A stretch of DNA of 51,897 nt from Deltaproteobacteria bacterium (GCA_023381755.1 JAMCUF010000003.1:1-51897), one strand, 5' to 3'. Counted from the first letter of the stretch, positions 1 to 10,180 are shown. Translations and numbers: made by a program. The notes: a model not told the origin generated them from the letters alone.

Positions 1-172
1 TTACCGACTGATAATATTTAATCGGCTTACCTTATATTGAATTACACTTTTATGCCGATAAAAAGGTTCCTGTATTTTAATAACAGGTTTGTTCCTTCGG
101 TCGAAAGATTAAACGGCGACATATCTCGCATAAAAAAAGCGGTAAATCCGATTAAATATTATCAGTCGGTAA
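1..172. repeat. Perfect 25-bp inverted repeat (arms 1-25 and 148-172)
   Basis: TTACCGACTGATAATATTTAATCGG / CCGATTAAATATTATCAGTCGGTAA. Confidence 0.9.
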
Positions 173-271
173 AATCAAAGAATTATAAAAAAAAGCGTCA
201 AAAAAGCTCTGGCCGGTTTAAAAGTATTTATAAACAAAATAGATAGCGATTACAAAGGACTTTTTAATTTA

Positions 272-1522
272 ATGAAAATGGAAAAAATGAATACAGGATA
301 CAAGTTAGGGCTTAAAAATGAAATAAACAAAAAATATTTTGAATGGAAGAATATAAATAGGCCTATACTTATGGTAATATATCGTCATTATAGCTATATA
401 TCACCCCGCATTTCCTTGGTATATTTTTATAAATATGCTTTAGCCATGTCTTCCGTTTCAGTCGCAAAGATTACAAAAAAGATGCTTTCAACAAGCGAAC
501 ATCTTATAGATATTGCAATTTTAGTTTTTATAACGGGCATAGCTCTAATAATGGCCTTTTGGATCCTTGCCACATATTATCTGGGCAAATATGTTAATTC
601 TGTGAAAATAATCAAAAAAAGATTTGAGGATATGTTCAGCTATAATCCTGCCATCTGCTTTGTTTTAGATATAGAATCGGGAAAGATCGTAGATGCCAAT
701 AGAGCCGCGGAAAAGTTTTACGGCTATACGAAAAAAGAGCTTACCTCTATGAACATCGGCGATATCAATGTCTTTACCGAACCCGGTATTCAACAGCAGT
801 TCAGGTTAAATGCTTCGGGAAGCGGGTTATCGGATGTTGCAATCTTTAAACACAAACTTAAAAACGGCGAAGTAAGGACAATTGAGGCCAAGGCATCGGA
901 GATTTTGATGTCCGGTAAAAAATACCTCTTTGATATAATCACCGATATTACCGAAGCGATTTTATTAAAAAAACAGGTAGAAGAAGATAAGGCATACTTT
1001 GAAAAGCTTTCAGTGACAGATTTCCTAACGGGTATTTTTAACAGAAGAAAATTCGAAAGTTCTTTGGAAGAGTACGTTAAGCTGTCGAAGAGATACGATA
1101 AAGTTTTCTCCTTAGCGATATTCGATATAGATTATTTTAAAAATATAAACGACACTTACGGACACCCCACAGGAGACAACGTTTTAACCGAGCTTGCCGG
1201 CCTGGTAAAGGCAAATATAAGAGAAACGGATATATTTGCGAGATTTGGCGGAGACGAGTTTATAATTTTAATGCCTGAAACCAACCTTGTCAAAGCGGCA
1301 ATAAAGGCAGGGGATTTAAGAAAACTAATCGAACAAAACACCTTTAAATATGTTGATTCGTTAACCTGCAGCTTTGGAGTAGTGGAGTATAATATCGCCC
1401 GCTACTGTGAAGACCTTGACGATTGTTCAAGCATCACACCAAGCATATTAAAATCGGCAGATAAAGTTTTATACAGGGCTAAACAGAGGGGAAGAAATAA
1501 TATCGAGACCGCAAGATTTTAA
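272..1522 (+). CDS. Membrane-associated PAS-GGDEF diguanylate cyclase
   Basis: TM segment (LVFITGIALIMAFWILATYYLG), PAS-like region (MFSYNPAICFVLDIESGKIVDANRAAEKFYGYT), GGDEF motif RFGGDEFIILMPETN with RETD I-site upstream. Confidence 0.93.
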   Translation: MKMEKMNTGYKLGLKNEINKKYFEWKNINRPILMVIYRHYSYISPRISLVYFYKYALAMSSVSVAKITKKMLSTSEHLIDIAILVFITGIALIMAFWILATYYLGKYVNSVKIIKKRFEDMFSYNPAICFVLDIESGKIVDANRAAEKFYGYTKKELTSMNIGDINVFTEPGIQQQFRLNASGSGLSDVAIFKHKLKNGEVRTIEAKASEILMSGKKYLFDIITDITEAILLKKQVEEDKAYFEKLSVTDFLTGIFNRRKFESSLEEYVKLSKRYDKVFSLAIFDIDYFKNINDTYGHPTGDNVLTELAGLVKANIRETDIFARFGGDEFIILMPETNLVKAAIKAGDLRKLIEQNTFKYVDSLTCSFGVVEYNIARYCEDLDDCSSITPSILKSADKVLYRAKQRGRNNIETARF

Positions 1523-2187
1523 AAAATTAGATTACATTCTAAAACAGCTTCGTTAATCTTTTCGTAGCAATTTTTATCGAAAGAATAATTATATACCTCG
1601 CCTGTTTCTATAATATAATGCCAGCCGTATATATTTATTTTTTTGTCGATTAATCTGTTTTTAATATAGGGATATGAATATAGGTGCTTGATCTGTTCTT
1701 TCACGTTTTCTCTTTCGGTTAATAATTCCCTTTCTTTCTCGTTAAGATTAAAATTATTATTACCGGCTGCTAAATTTAACACTGTTTTTTTAACATCTTT
1801 AGCCAATTCCAACCATTTTTTCGTATGGGGAATATTTTTTAAATCCTCGTCCGTCATATATAAAGCTTTGCACCCGCCGCAATTAGAGTGTCCGCATACA
1901 ACGATATTTTTTACATCCAAGATATTTACGGCAAATTCTATTGCGGAAGTGGTTGCCAAAAACTCATTGACGCTCCTGTAGAACGGGACTATATTGGCAA
2001 TATTCCTTACGACAAAAAGTTCTCCGGGTAACGAACCGGTAATAAGGGTTGGAACAACCCTCGAATCGGAACATCCGATAAAAAGGGTATGCGGATTTTG
2101 TTTTACTCCTATTTTTTTAAAAAGTTCGCTATATTTTTTATACCCGCTGTTACCAAAATTAATTACGCCTTCAAATAAATTGTCCAT
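1519..2187 (-). CDS. Beta-class carbonic anhydrase
   Basis: CSDSRV and HSNCGGC zinc-site motifs (LFIGCSDSRVVPTLI...VVCGHSNCGGCKAL). Confidence 0.93.
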   Translation of the reverse strand: MDNLFEGVINFGNSGYKKYSELFKKIGVKQNPHTLFIGCSDSRVVPTLITGSLPGELFVVRNIANIVPFYRSVNEFLATTSAIEFAVNILDVKNIVVCGHSNCGGCKALYMTDEDLKNIPHTKKWLELAKDVKKTVLNLAAGNNNFNLNEKERELLTERENVKEQIKHLYSYPYIKNRLIDKKINIYGWHYIIETGEVYNYSFDKNCYEKINEAVLECNLIF

Positions 2188-2288
2188 ACTGAATTTCTCT
2201 TTTGAGATTATTTTACGCTGTTTATAATTCTATAAAAAGAATACGCAAATTTCAAGCACCAGGCTATGCCCAAAATATCCGGATATAA

Positions 2289-4595
2289 CTAAGTGCCTCT
2301 CTCCACTCTATTCCTTCCGCTTTCTTTTGCCCTGTACAGGGCGTTATCGACCCTCTTAATAAGATTTGTTAATATTGCCTCCTGCGTATTGCCCGTGCTA
2401 TCTTTTTTACCATATTCTACAACCCCAAAGCTGCAAGTGAGCCTGTGAATATACTTAAATGTATTTCCCTCGATTAATTTTCTTAAACTTTCAGCCTTTG
2501 CTTCTGCATAGGCTAAATTGGTTTCGGGCATTAAAATCATAAACTCTTCCCCGCCAAATCTTGCAAAAAAATCGGTCTCCCTTAAGTTGGTTTTTACGAG
2601 ACCGGCGAGCTCAATCAAAATATTATCTCCTATCTGATGCCCATAACTGTCGTTTATTTCTTTAAAGTGATCTATGTCGAACATAATTAAGGACAACGGT
2701 CTATTATACCTTAATGCCAATTTAACATATTCATTTAAATATTTTTCGAATTTTCTCCTGTTAAAAATCCCCATAAGATGGTCTGTTTCGGATAATTCTT
2801 GAAAGTGTAGTTTTTCTTTTTCCAATTCCTTTTCCAGCAATACCTTGGCGGTTATATCGAAAAATATTGCAAGCGCAACGAACCGCCCTTGATAAACGAC
2901 GGTTTGAACATGGAATAATACATATTTTTCTTCCCCCTTTTTACTAAGGGTATGAAAGGTGTACTCAAAATAAAATTGTTCCCCTTTTAACCTTCTTTCT
3001 ATATTGGCTTTTACCAGAGCTTTATCTTTTTCGTCAAATAAATCCCATACATACATACCATAGAGGTCTTTTTCCTGATAGCCAAAAAACTCGATGGCCG
3101 CAGGATTGGCATAAATAATCCTGGTATCGTTGATATAAACCCCTTCAGCCATGCTATTAACCATGATCCTAAAAAATTCCTCGCTCTCTTTTAACTTGTT
3201 TTCTAATTCCTTTTCTTTGGTCAAGTCTAAAAGCACGCAGTCTATTATATTCTTCCCATCGTCATCTTTTTTGAGGCGGCAGGCAATATAAACATCGATA
3301 ATCCTCCCTTTTAAGGTTCTTCTTTTCCCTTCAAACTTATATACTCCATCTTTCATTATATTTTTAATAACATCAGCCCTTCCCTCTCCTTCAAGATATA
3401 AGCCCGCAATTTTGGCGTTCATTAACTCTTCTTTACTGCCTGCTTCAAAAGTATTTATCATATAATTATTTACGTCGATGAAACGCCCTTCTTCATCTGT
3501 TGTTGACTGATATACACCAATCGGCAAGAATTCTATAAGCTCGGTATATTTTAAAGAGTAATCCAAAAGCTTTTCTTCCAGCGCCTTCCTACTTGATATA
3601 TCTCTTGCTATACAGACACCCATCTTAGTTTTTCCGATATCGAAAACATTATCCAATGCCTCCACCTGTATAATTTTTCCGTTTTTTGTAAGATGATTGG
3701 CTTCATAAGTTAAAGAACTCTTTAAAAATAGCTCTTTCAAATAATGTTTCATTCTGCCGTAATCGGCTTTCGGTATTATATCGAGAGGGGAAAGCTTAAG
3801 AAAGTCGTCTTTATTGTAGCCAAGCCTTTTAAGCCCGGCCTCGTTTACATCGACAAATGATTTAGGAATACCGTCTTTAGAGTACTCAATTACAAAAATG
3901 GCATCCCCTATCCCGTTAAAAAGCATTCTGTATTTCTTCTCTGACTGTTTTATTTTCAACTCGTTATCTGAAATAATAAATAAAAACACTAATAAAATTA
4001 TAAAAAAGAAAAAAGAAACTATAATAAAAAATAGCTTTAAAATAAAATTAAAATATAAAGCATCTTTAATCTGATGTTCAATGCCTAATTCGGCCAAAGG
4101 GGCGTAATATGGGACAGACTTATACATAGCAATAAAAATGGGGTCCATAAAAACACTTTTTGCCATGATTTTGTGGTAGGTGGCAAGAGCGGTAAGAATA
4201 GGAACCGTTAAGTTTTTCCAATTAGAATATACTTTTTTTTCGTAAGGAAGAATAATGTTATACAAAGAAGGGGCTTTTTTAAGACCTTCGCTGAGTTCTT
4301 TAAATCTTTTATCTGTGAGATTTATTGTCGAAGTTAATCTTGAAAGAGATAATTTTAGTCTTTTTTTATCGTTTTTCCGTGAAAAGCGGACCACATCCTG
4401 CGCCGAATCTATAACCAAGTTTATGCTCTTCGAAAGTTTTATAATACGCAGTTGAATATTATTATCTGTTTTTATATCCCTTTCCATTTTTAAAATAATA
4501 AAATCGTAAATGATTGCGGAAATAAGAATATACACAAAAACAATAACAATGCTGAATAAAAACGTCTTTGATTTGATTAACTCGTTAAATCTCAT
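2289..4595 (-). CDS. Membrane sensor diguanylate cyclase (two TM segments, three PAS-like domains, GGEEF)
   Basis: N-terminal TM pair flanking a helical sensor region, repeated PAS domains, RFGGEEFMILMPETN with RETD I-site. Confidence 0.93.
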   Translation of the reverse strand: MRFNELIKSKTFLFSIVIVFVYILISAIIYDFIILKMERDIKTDNNIQLRIIKLSKSINLVIDSAQDVVRFSRKNDKKRLKLSLSRLTSTINLTDKRFKELSEGLKKAPSLYNIILPYEKKVYSNWKNLTVPILTALATYHKIMAKSVFMDPIFIAMYKSVPYYAPLAELGIEHQIKDALYFNFILKLFFIIVSFFFFIILLVFLFIISDNELKIKQSEKKYRMLFNGIGDAIFVIEYSKDGIPKSFVDVNEAGLKRLGYNKDDFLKLSPLDIIPKADYGRMKHYLKELFLKSSLTYEANHLTKNGKIIQVEALDNVFDIGKTKMGVCIARDISSRKALEEKLLDYSLKYTELIEFLPIGVYQSTTDEEGRFIDVNNYMINTFEAGSKEELMNAKIAGLYLEGEGRADVIKNIMKDGVYKFEGKRRTLKGRIIDVYIACRLKKDDDGKNIIDCVLLDLTKEKELENKLKESEEFFRIMVNSMAEGVYINDTRIIYANPAAIEFFGYQEKDLYGMYVWDLFDEKDKALVKANIERRLKGEQFYFEYTFHTLSKKGEEKYVLFHVQTVVYQGRFVALAIFFDITAKVLLEKELEKEKLHFQELSETDHLMGIFNRRKFEKYLNEYVKLALRYNRPLSLIMFDIDHFKEINDSYGHQIGDNILIELAGLVKTNLRETDFFARFGGEEFMILMPETNLAYAEAKAESLRKLIEGNTFKYIHRLTCSFGVVEYGKKDSTGNTQEAILTNLIKRVDNALYRAKESGRNRVERGT

Positions 4596-4724
4596 TGCAA
4601 ATTTCCATTAAAATTAAAACAACTAAAATAAATGAATAAATTAAAGATAAAAGTATTCTCCTAAAATTAGGGCTAATTTTAGATTTTATTACCAAAGGCC
4701 CCTTTATTTCATTAGATTTTTTTA

Positions 4725-4745
4725 GGGGGGGGGGGGGGGGGGGGG
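4725..4745. repeat. 21-nt poly-G homopolymer tract
   Basis: Direct reading: uninterrupted G run in an AT-rich intergenic region. Confidence 0.95.
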
Positions 4746-4957
4746 TAGTTTGTGTTTATTGTGAAAATAGCAGTTAGGATTTTACCCAGCATTAAATTAT
4801 TTTTAAGTTCTAATCCGGATTTGGATATTTTAATTATAATATCATATTAATTATTTGTTTATTATATCATTTTTTAAAATTTTAAAACCTTAAAATAAAA
4901 AAGCATTAAATTTCAAAATTTTATCCCCATCCCAAACAATGTAGAATAGTTTTTGTA

Positions 4958-4987
4958 TTGACTTAAAATAAGGTAGTATAGTATCAT
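4958..4987 (+). promoter_or_regulatory. Putative sigma70-type promoter for tRNA-Ala
   Basis: TTGACT (4958-4963), 18-nt spacer, TATCAT (4982-4987), upstream of tRNA-Ala. Confidence 0.35.
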
Positions 4988-5043
4988 TATTTAAAATATT
5001 GATATTCATTTCTCACTTATTTTTGTTATTATTGCCGCAACAT

Positions 5044-5119
5044 GGGGCTGTAGCTCAGTTGGCAGAGCGCTTGCATGGCATGCAAGAGGTCGTCGGTTCG
5101 ACCCCGATCAGCTCCACCA
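5044..5119 (+). tRNA. tRNA-Ala(GGC), CCA encoded
   Basis: Cloverleaf: GGGGCTG acceptor, anticodon arm CTTGC-ATGGCAT-GCAAG, GGTTCGACC T-arm, terminal CCA. Confidence 0.95.
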
Positions 5120-5243
5120 TTCAAAACCGCAGTAAATAAGCACTTTGCCCCTTGACAAATAATGCAAAAATATTGCTTTTCAGCAAAAGAATATGGGGCG
5201 GTTTATATTTGTTCGGCAATGGACACAATATCGCTCTTTTGAA

Positions 5244-5320
5244 TGGTCGGGACGACTGGATTTGAACCAGCGACCCCTTGCTCCCGAAGCAAGTGCGCTA
5301 CCGGACTGCGCTACGTCCCG
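5244..5320 (-). tRNA. tRNA-Pro(CGG), CCA encoded
   Basis: Minus strand CGGGACGTAGCGCAG...CTTGC-TTCGGGA-GCAAG...GGTTCAAATCC...CGTCCCG-A-CCA. Confidence 0.95.
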
Positions 5321-5345
5321 CAAATAAGATATTGAAACTTGCCGG

Positions 5346-5996
5346 CTAAATTCTTTCCTTCATTTCCATGATTGTCTTTTTGTAATCATCGGTTTTAAAT
5401 ATTCCTGAGCCGCTAACGATGATATTAGCGCCTGAATTAGCAATATCTGCAACATTCAATACTTTTATGCCGCCGTCAACTTCTATTAATGTTTCTAATT
5501 CACGCCGCGCTATAATTTTACGCATATTTTCTATCTTAAATAAGGATGAATATATAAAATCCTGTCCGCTAAAGCCGGGATTAACAGACATGATCAAAAT
5601 TAAATCTATATAATCCAACACCTCATCCAACATCGCGATAGGCGTGGAGGGATTTATTGCAACCCCGGGACTCGCGCCCAATTCCCTAATTCTCTCGACA
5701 GCCCTGTGTAAATGAATACAGGCTTCTTGATGTATCGTCAAGATATCCGCCCCGCTCCTGACAAATTCTTCAATATACCTTTCCGGTTTGTCAATCATCA
5801 AATGAACATCGAGCGGAATATCTGTTTCTGATTTTATTGCGTTGACAAGATCCCAACCTGCCGTTATATTTGGAACAAATATGCCGTCCATAACATCTAT
5901 ATGTATTAAATCGGCACCGGCATCCTTTATTAATTCAAGTTCGGTTGCCAAATTTAGTAAATTGCCGGAAAGAATAGATGGTGCAATCTTTTTCAT
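5346..5996 (-). CDS. rpe: Ribulose-phosphate 3-epimerase
   Basis: IAPSILSGN, HIDVMDGIFVPNIT, LIMSVNPGFSGQDF, EVDGGI motifs. Confidence 0.95.
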   Translation of the reverse strand: MKKIAPSILSGNLLNLATELELIKDAGADLIHIDVMDGIFVPNITAGWDLVNAIKSETDIPLDVHLMIDKPERYIEEFVRSGADILTIHQEACIHLHRAVERIRELGASPGVAINPSTPIAMLDEVLDYIDLILIMSVNPGFSGQDFIYSSLFKIENMRKIIARRELETLIEVDGGIKVLNVADIANSGANIIVSGSGIFKTDDYKKTIMEMKERI

Positions 5997-6055
5997 GATT
6001 TTTTATATTTATATAATTAATGGATTTAGATTTACGGTAACAATTATTCCGTTTA

Positions 6056-6922
6056 TTACCTGCCTGCCCCTCTTGCCATTTCCTTAAGTCTTTCAATTCT
6101 GTCTTCCGTAGCGGGGTGAGTACTGAACAGGCTTTTAAAAACACCGCTCCTTAACGGATTAACTATAAACATATGAGCAGTAGCGTGGGTCATCTGATTT
6201 GCGGGCATCGGCTCTTTCTCATTTCCCGCTTCTAATTTATTTAATGCGCTTGCCAAATAGAGCGGATTACCGCTTAACATGGCCCCGCCTTTATCGGCCG
6301 CATATTCCCTCTGTCTCGAGATTGCAAGTTGAATTAATGTGGCAATTAAAGGGGCAATTATTGCCATTATAATTAAACCTACAATATTACCCTCCCTGTC
6401 ACCCTCCCTTCCTCCAAAACCGGTGAACATTGCTCCCCATTCAGCCATCCAGGCCAGCATGCTAATCGCCCCCGCAACGGTAGCCGCAATAGAACTTATC
6501 AATATATCCCTGTTTTTTACATGCGTTAACTCGTGTCCGATAACACCAGATAACTCGTTATTGTTCAAAATTCTCATAATGCCTGTTGTAACACAAACAG
6601 CGGCATGTTGCGGATTTCTGCCTGTAGCAAATGCGTTCGGGGTATCTTCATCTACTATATAAACCTTTGGCATTGGGATATTTCCCCTCACTGCAAGATT
6701 TCTAACTATAGAATAAAGCTCCGGTTGTTCCCCTTCCGTTACAGGTATGGCATGGTACATAGATAAAACCATTTTATCGCTAAACCAGTATGTCCCAATA
6801 TTCATTATAGCTGCGAAAATTAAAGCTATTATCATACCCTGCGTTCCTCCAAGCACGCCGCCCGCAGCGATAAGGACAACCGTAAGCAATGTCATTAATA
6901 AAAAAGTCTTAAAATAGTTCAT
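6056..6922 (-). CDS. htpX: Protease HtpX homologue (M48 zinc metalloprotease)
   Basis: HELTHVKNRDILISSIAATVAGAISMLA, YAADKGGA, FSTHPATEDRIERL. Confidence 0.94.
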   Translation of the reverse strand: MNYFKTFLLMTLLTVVLIAAGGVLGGTQGMIIALIFAAIMNIGTYWFSDKMVLSMYHAIPVTEGEQPELYSIVRNLAVRGNIPMPKVYIVDEDTPNAFATGRNPQHAAVCVTTGIMRILNNNELSGVIGHELTHVKNRDILISSIAATVAGAISMLAWMAEWGAMFTGFGGREGDREGNIVGLIIMAIIAPLIATLIQLAISRQREYAADKGGAMLSGNPLYLASALNKLEAGNEKEPMPANQMTHATAHMFIVNPLRSGVFKSLFSTHPATEDRIERLKEMARGAGR

Positions 6923-7182
6923 ATAATTAAACCCTCACCTTCTACTTATATTTTTATTATATATTTATACGTTATACGGTCAACGGATTACAGAGCGAAA
7001 TCCGGCAGGCCCCAATCGAAAATCATACCGCACGCTCGTCTGCCTTTTTCCGCATTTTTCGTTTATCTTTACCGTATTTGTCTATTATACCCTAAAATTT
7101 TATCAATTTGTTGAAAAATTAATTATTTTCAAACCTTAAAACTTTAAAACCTTAAAGGAAATAAGAATAAGAAGCAGGGGTA

Positions 7183-7932
7183 TCAATAAAACAAAAGTCC
7201 GTCCGCTCCCCCGTGCTCTCTACTTTCTGCGCCTTCTTCCGCCGGTTTATCCGTTCTTTCCCTTTTTTCTATAACATCTTCAATCTCCTTTACCGACGGC
7301 AAATCGCCTAAATTTTTAAGATTAAAAACCTCTAAAAAATGGTCTGTTGTTTTATAAATTAAGGGCTTTCCGATAATATCCTTCCTGCCGGAAACCTTAA
7401 TAAGATTTTTTTCCAGCAAAAATGTTATTACGCCCCCTGAATCAACCCCCCTGACCGTATCCACCTCGCTCTTAATAACCGGCTGCTTATATGCAATAAT
7501 CGATAATGTTTCCAATTGCGGTTTCGTAAACTTTTGCGGCTTCACCTTTAAAAATTCGGAAATTACCCTATAATACTCAGGCTTTGTTTTAAAACTATAG
7601 CTGTCATTATTAATAGATAAATATATTCCGTGCACGCTTCCCTCGTTAAATTTATCTTTTATCAGGTCTACCGCTTTTAAAATCATTTCTTTCTTTTTTT
7701 TAGCAACCAGCGGATTGTCCGGGCCAGCAGGGTTTACCCCGCCTTTCCTCTTATCCTTTTTTTTAGGAATTATATTAAAGATTTTGCAAAGCCTTTCCAA
7801 TGAAATTGGTTCACCAGATATAAATATTATAGCCTCTATTGCCGGGGCAAGAATATTCATATCTTCAAAGTAATCGTCTAAAGAGTTTAATAAAATCATA
7901 TAGTTAACCTTGTCTTCCAAATTTAATAACAC
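7183..7932 (-). CDS. scpB: Segregation and condensation protein B
   Basis: IEAIIFISGEPIS, QLETLSIIAYKQPVIKSEVDTVRGVDSGGVI, GRPLIYKTTDHFLEVFNLKNLGDLP-type signature. Confidence 0.92.
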   Translation of the reverse strand: MLLNLEDKVNYMILLNSLDDYFEDMNILAPAIEAIIFISGEPISLERLCKIFNIIPKKKDKRKGGVNPAGPDNPLVAKKKKEMILKAVDLIKDKFNEGSVHGIYLSINNDSYSFKTKPEYYRVISEFLKVKPQKFTKPQLETLSIIAYKQPVIKSEVDTVRGVDSGGVITFLLEKNLIKVSGRKDIIGKPLIYKTTDHFLEVFNLKNLGDLPSVKEIEDVIEKRERTDKPAEEGAESREHGGADGLLFY

Positions 7933-8023
7933 GCCTATCCGCGGTTATAATTCCGCATAATGGTTACAACTATACATTATATTAACATTTATTTTAATTC
8001 AATGCATTTTTATATCCGCATGC

Positions 8024-10129
8024 CTAAGCTTTCAAGTCCATTTTTATACTTTCAATTATTGCCATGGAACATTTTATTCCGTCCATAGCGCTTGTTATAA
8101 TCCCTCCGGAATAGCCCGAGCCCTCCCCGCACGGATATAAGCCCTTTACGGAAACCGATTCGAAATTGTCCCCCCTTTTAATACGAACAGCCGAAGATGT
8201 TCCCGCCTCAACGGCGGTTAAAACGGAATTTGCAATAAATCCCCCAAGCCTCATCTCAAATTCAACTAAAGAACCTGCTATAAATATATTTAAAAAATCA
8301 GGAATCACATTAAAAAGACTATAATATTGAACGGCGGGTTTATAAGAGGGTTCCGGCAAGTCGGCAAACCTCCTTGACGACAAACTGTTTTTGGGTAAAC
8401 TTTTAATAGAAAATTGAAATTTGTCTAACAGATTGATAATATCAATGCCCCCGGCGCCGCAAAAATTTAAATTCATACTGCAACAATTATTGTGACCCTT
8501 AAATAAACCAGTTTCCATTCCGGCATCAACCCCTTTATATTTAAGAGCTTTAACCTTTTTAACCTCATTAATGATTTCGCCGATATAATCCACTGTCGGT
8601 TGAAACGGCGCGGCAAAATCCCCACCCCCGGCTTTATAGGCTGCTTTTTCTATATCTTGCCTGAATATAAGCCCTCCCATATTGGAAGAAAGAATATCAT
8701 TATTCATGCCATCTAATATCTCGGGTCTGACTGTTGCCACAATAGCGCTGTTAGAATTTTCAAAATCCCTTCCGGAATAACTCATCCCGTTAATGCAAAG
8801 ATGATTTTCTTTAGAACTTGAGTTTATAACGAACCCTCCCGGACACATGCAAAACGAGTATCCGCCAAAACCCTTTGAGGTTATATTGTAATATACGCTC
8901 TCAAGCCCTTTATCTCCTTCATATGTTTTACAATTTAAATCACCTTTCTTGCCGCCGGCGTTGCATTCTTTACTTTCCCTGCCTCCCTTAAAAAATAAAC
9001 GGTTAATAAAATCTCTTTTATGTTCTATTCTAAAGCCGATGGCAAAGGGTTTCTTTTCCATATAAACCCCGCTTTTTTTTAACAACTCATAGGTGCCGTA
9101 ACTATTCGAACCTGAAGCCATAATCAAAAAATCAGCTTTTAAATCACGTCTATCCGTCGTAACCGAACACAGCCTTAATGGTTTCACGCCCCATTTTAGC
9201 GTGCTATCCGTAATTATATCCGTCAATTCTTCTTCATAATAGATCTCAGCGCCGTTTTTTATGAGATAATCCCTGATATTCTTAAGTATGTGAATTAATT
9301 CGTCGCTTCCCAGATGCGGTTTATGCTCTGTTAAAATATTCCTTTTTGCACCCATTTTTACTAAAAAATTTAAAATATAAGCTACCAATGGATCGTTTCT
9401 TCTTGTAGTAAGCTTGCCATCGGAAAATGTCCCCGCCCCGCCCTCGCCAAACACAACATTGCTCTTTTCGTTAAATTTGGCATTGGCGAATAAATCGCTT
9501 ATATCCCTTGTCCTGTCCTCCACCCTTTTTCCCTTTTCTATAATAACCGGCCTTATCCCGTTATTTATTAAGGAAACTGCTGCAAAAATCCCCGCAGGAC
9601 CCATTCCTACAATTAAAATGCGAGTCCTATTTTTCCGGACAATCGCTGGCGCACGGCCGTTTTTTCCGCTTGTATCCGCATGTCCTTTATTTTTTAAGAT
9701 ATTATTTTTATCGCCGTAAAAAAAATATTCCTCCGCTTCATCGGCTTTCCTTGCTTTTATTTTGCTTTTCAGTAAACACTCCAAAATAGCATCTTCTGTT
9801 TCTATTCCGATGCGAATGCCGCGGGTCGCATCTATGGAGGTATCCGCCGTATCGGCGCCTTTACCCGCGCTTATTTCATATCCTTTAATTTTCACATTTA
9901 TAACGGCCTTAAAGACAATTTTCGGCTCTTTCTGTCTTAAGTCTAAAGATTTTTTGATAATCTTAGATTGAATCAATAAATCTTTCTTATAAAAATCCCC
10001 TTTTTTTATGCAGGATTTAAAATTTTCAAATATTTTATTTAAGCGCAGGGACAAAAAGTCCTCGTACGCCTTTTCGGAAAGATCGCCGCCTTCGGTTACC
10101 GGCGTCTTAAAATCGTATATAATTAACAT
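8024..10129 (-). CDS. NAD(FAD)-utilizing dehydrogenase family flavoprotein
   Basis: Rossmann GMGPAGIFAA, FGEGGAGTFSDGKLTTR, CMCPGGFVINSSSKENHLCINGMSYSGR, PCGEGSGYSGGIITSAMDGI. Confidence 0.88.
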   Translation of the reverse strand: MLIIYDFKTPVTEGGDLSEKAYEDFLSLRLNKIFENFKSCIKKGDFYKKDLLIQSKIIKKSLDLRQKEPKIVFKAVINVKIKGYEISAGKGADTADTSIDATRGIRIGIETEDAILECLLKSKIKARKADEAEEYFFYGDKNNILKNKGHADTSGKNGRAPAIVRKNRTRILIVGMGPAGIFAAVSLINNGIRPVIIEKGKRVEDRTRDISDLFANAKFNEKSNVVFGEGGAGTFSDGKLTTRRNDPLVAYILNFLVKMGAKRNILTEHKPHLGSDELIHILKNIRDYLIKNGAEIYYEEELTDIITDSTLKWGVKPLRLCSVTTDRRDLKADFLIMASGSNSYGTYELLKKSGVYMEKKPFAIGFRIEHKRDFINRLFFKGGRESKECNAGGKKGDLNCKTYEGDKGLESVYYNITSKGFGGYSFCMCPGGFVINSSSKENHLCINGMSYSGRDFENSNSAIVATVRPEILDGMNNDILSSNMGGLIFRQDIEKAAYKAGGGDFAAPFQPTVDYIGEIINEVKKVKALKYKGVDAGMETGLFKGHNNCCSMNLNFCGAGGIDIINLLDKFQFSIKSLPKNSLSSRRFADLPEPSYKPAVQYYSLFNVIPDFLNIFIAGSLVEFEMRLGGFIANSVLTAVEAGTSSAVRIKRGDNFESVSVKGLYPCGEGSGYSGGIITSAMDGIKCSMAIIESIKMDLKA

Positions 10130-10180
10130 AAAAATAAAATGATAAATTACAGTTACAGCTTGCTTTGCACGGTTTTAAAC

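Noticed and set aside
37-246. 69-aa plus-strand ORF in the track
   Set aside because: Runs through the 25-bp inverted repeat, has no recognisable domain or convincing codon signal.
170-260. Possible c-di-GMP-I (GEMM) riboswitch upstream of the 272-1522 GGDEF gene (GCGTCAAAAAAGC...GGCCGG...AGATAGCGATTAC)
   Set aside because: Only loose resemblance to the 3' half of the motif. The conserved CACAGGGCAAACC 5' segment and a pairing P1b stem are missing.
7183-7932. ScpB without an adjacent scpA as an unusual arrangement
   Set aside because: scpA may simply be elsewhere in the genome; the window alone cannot show absence.
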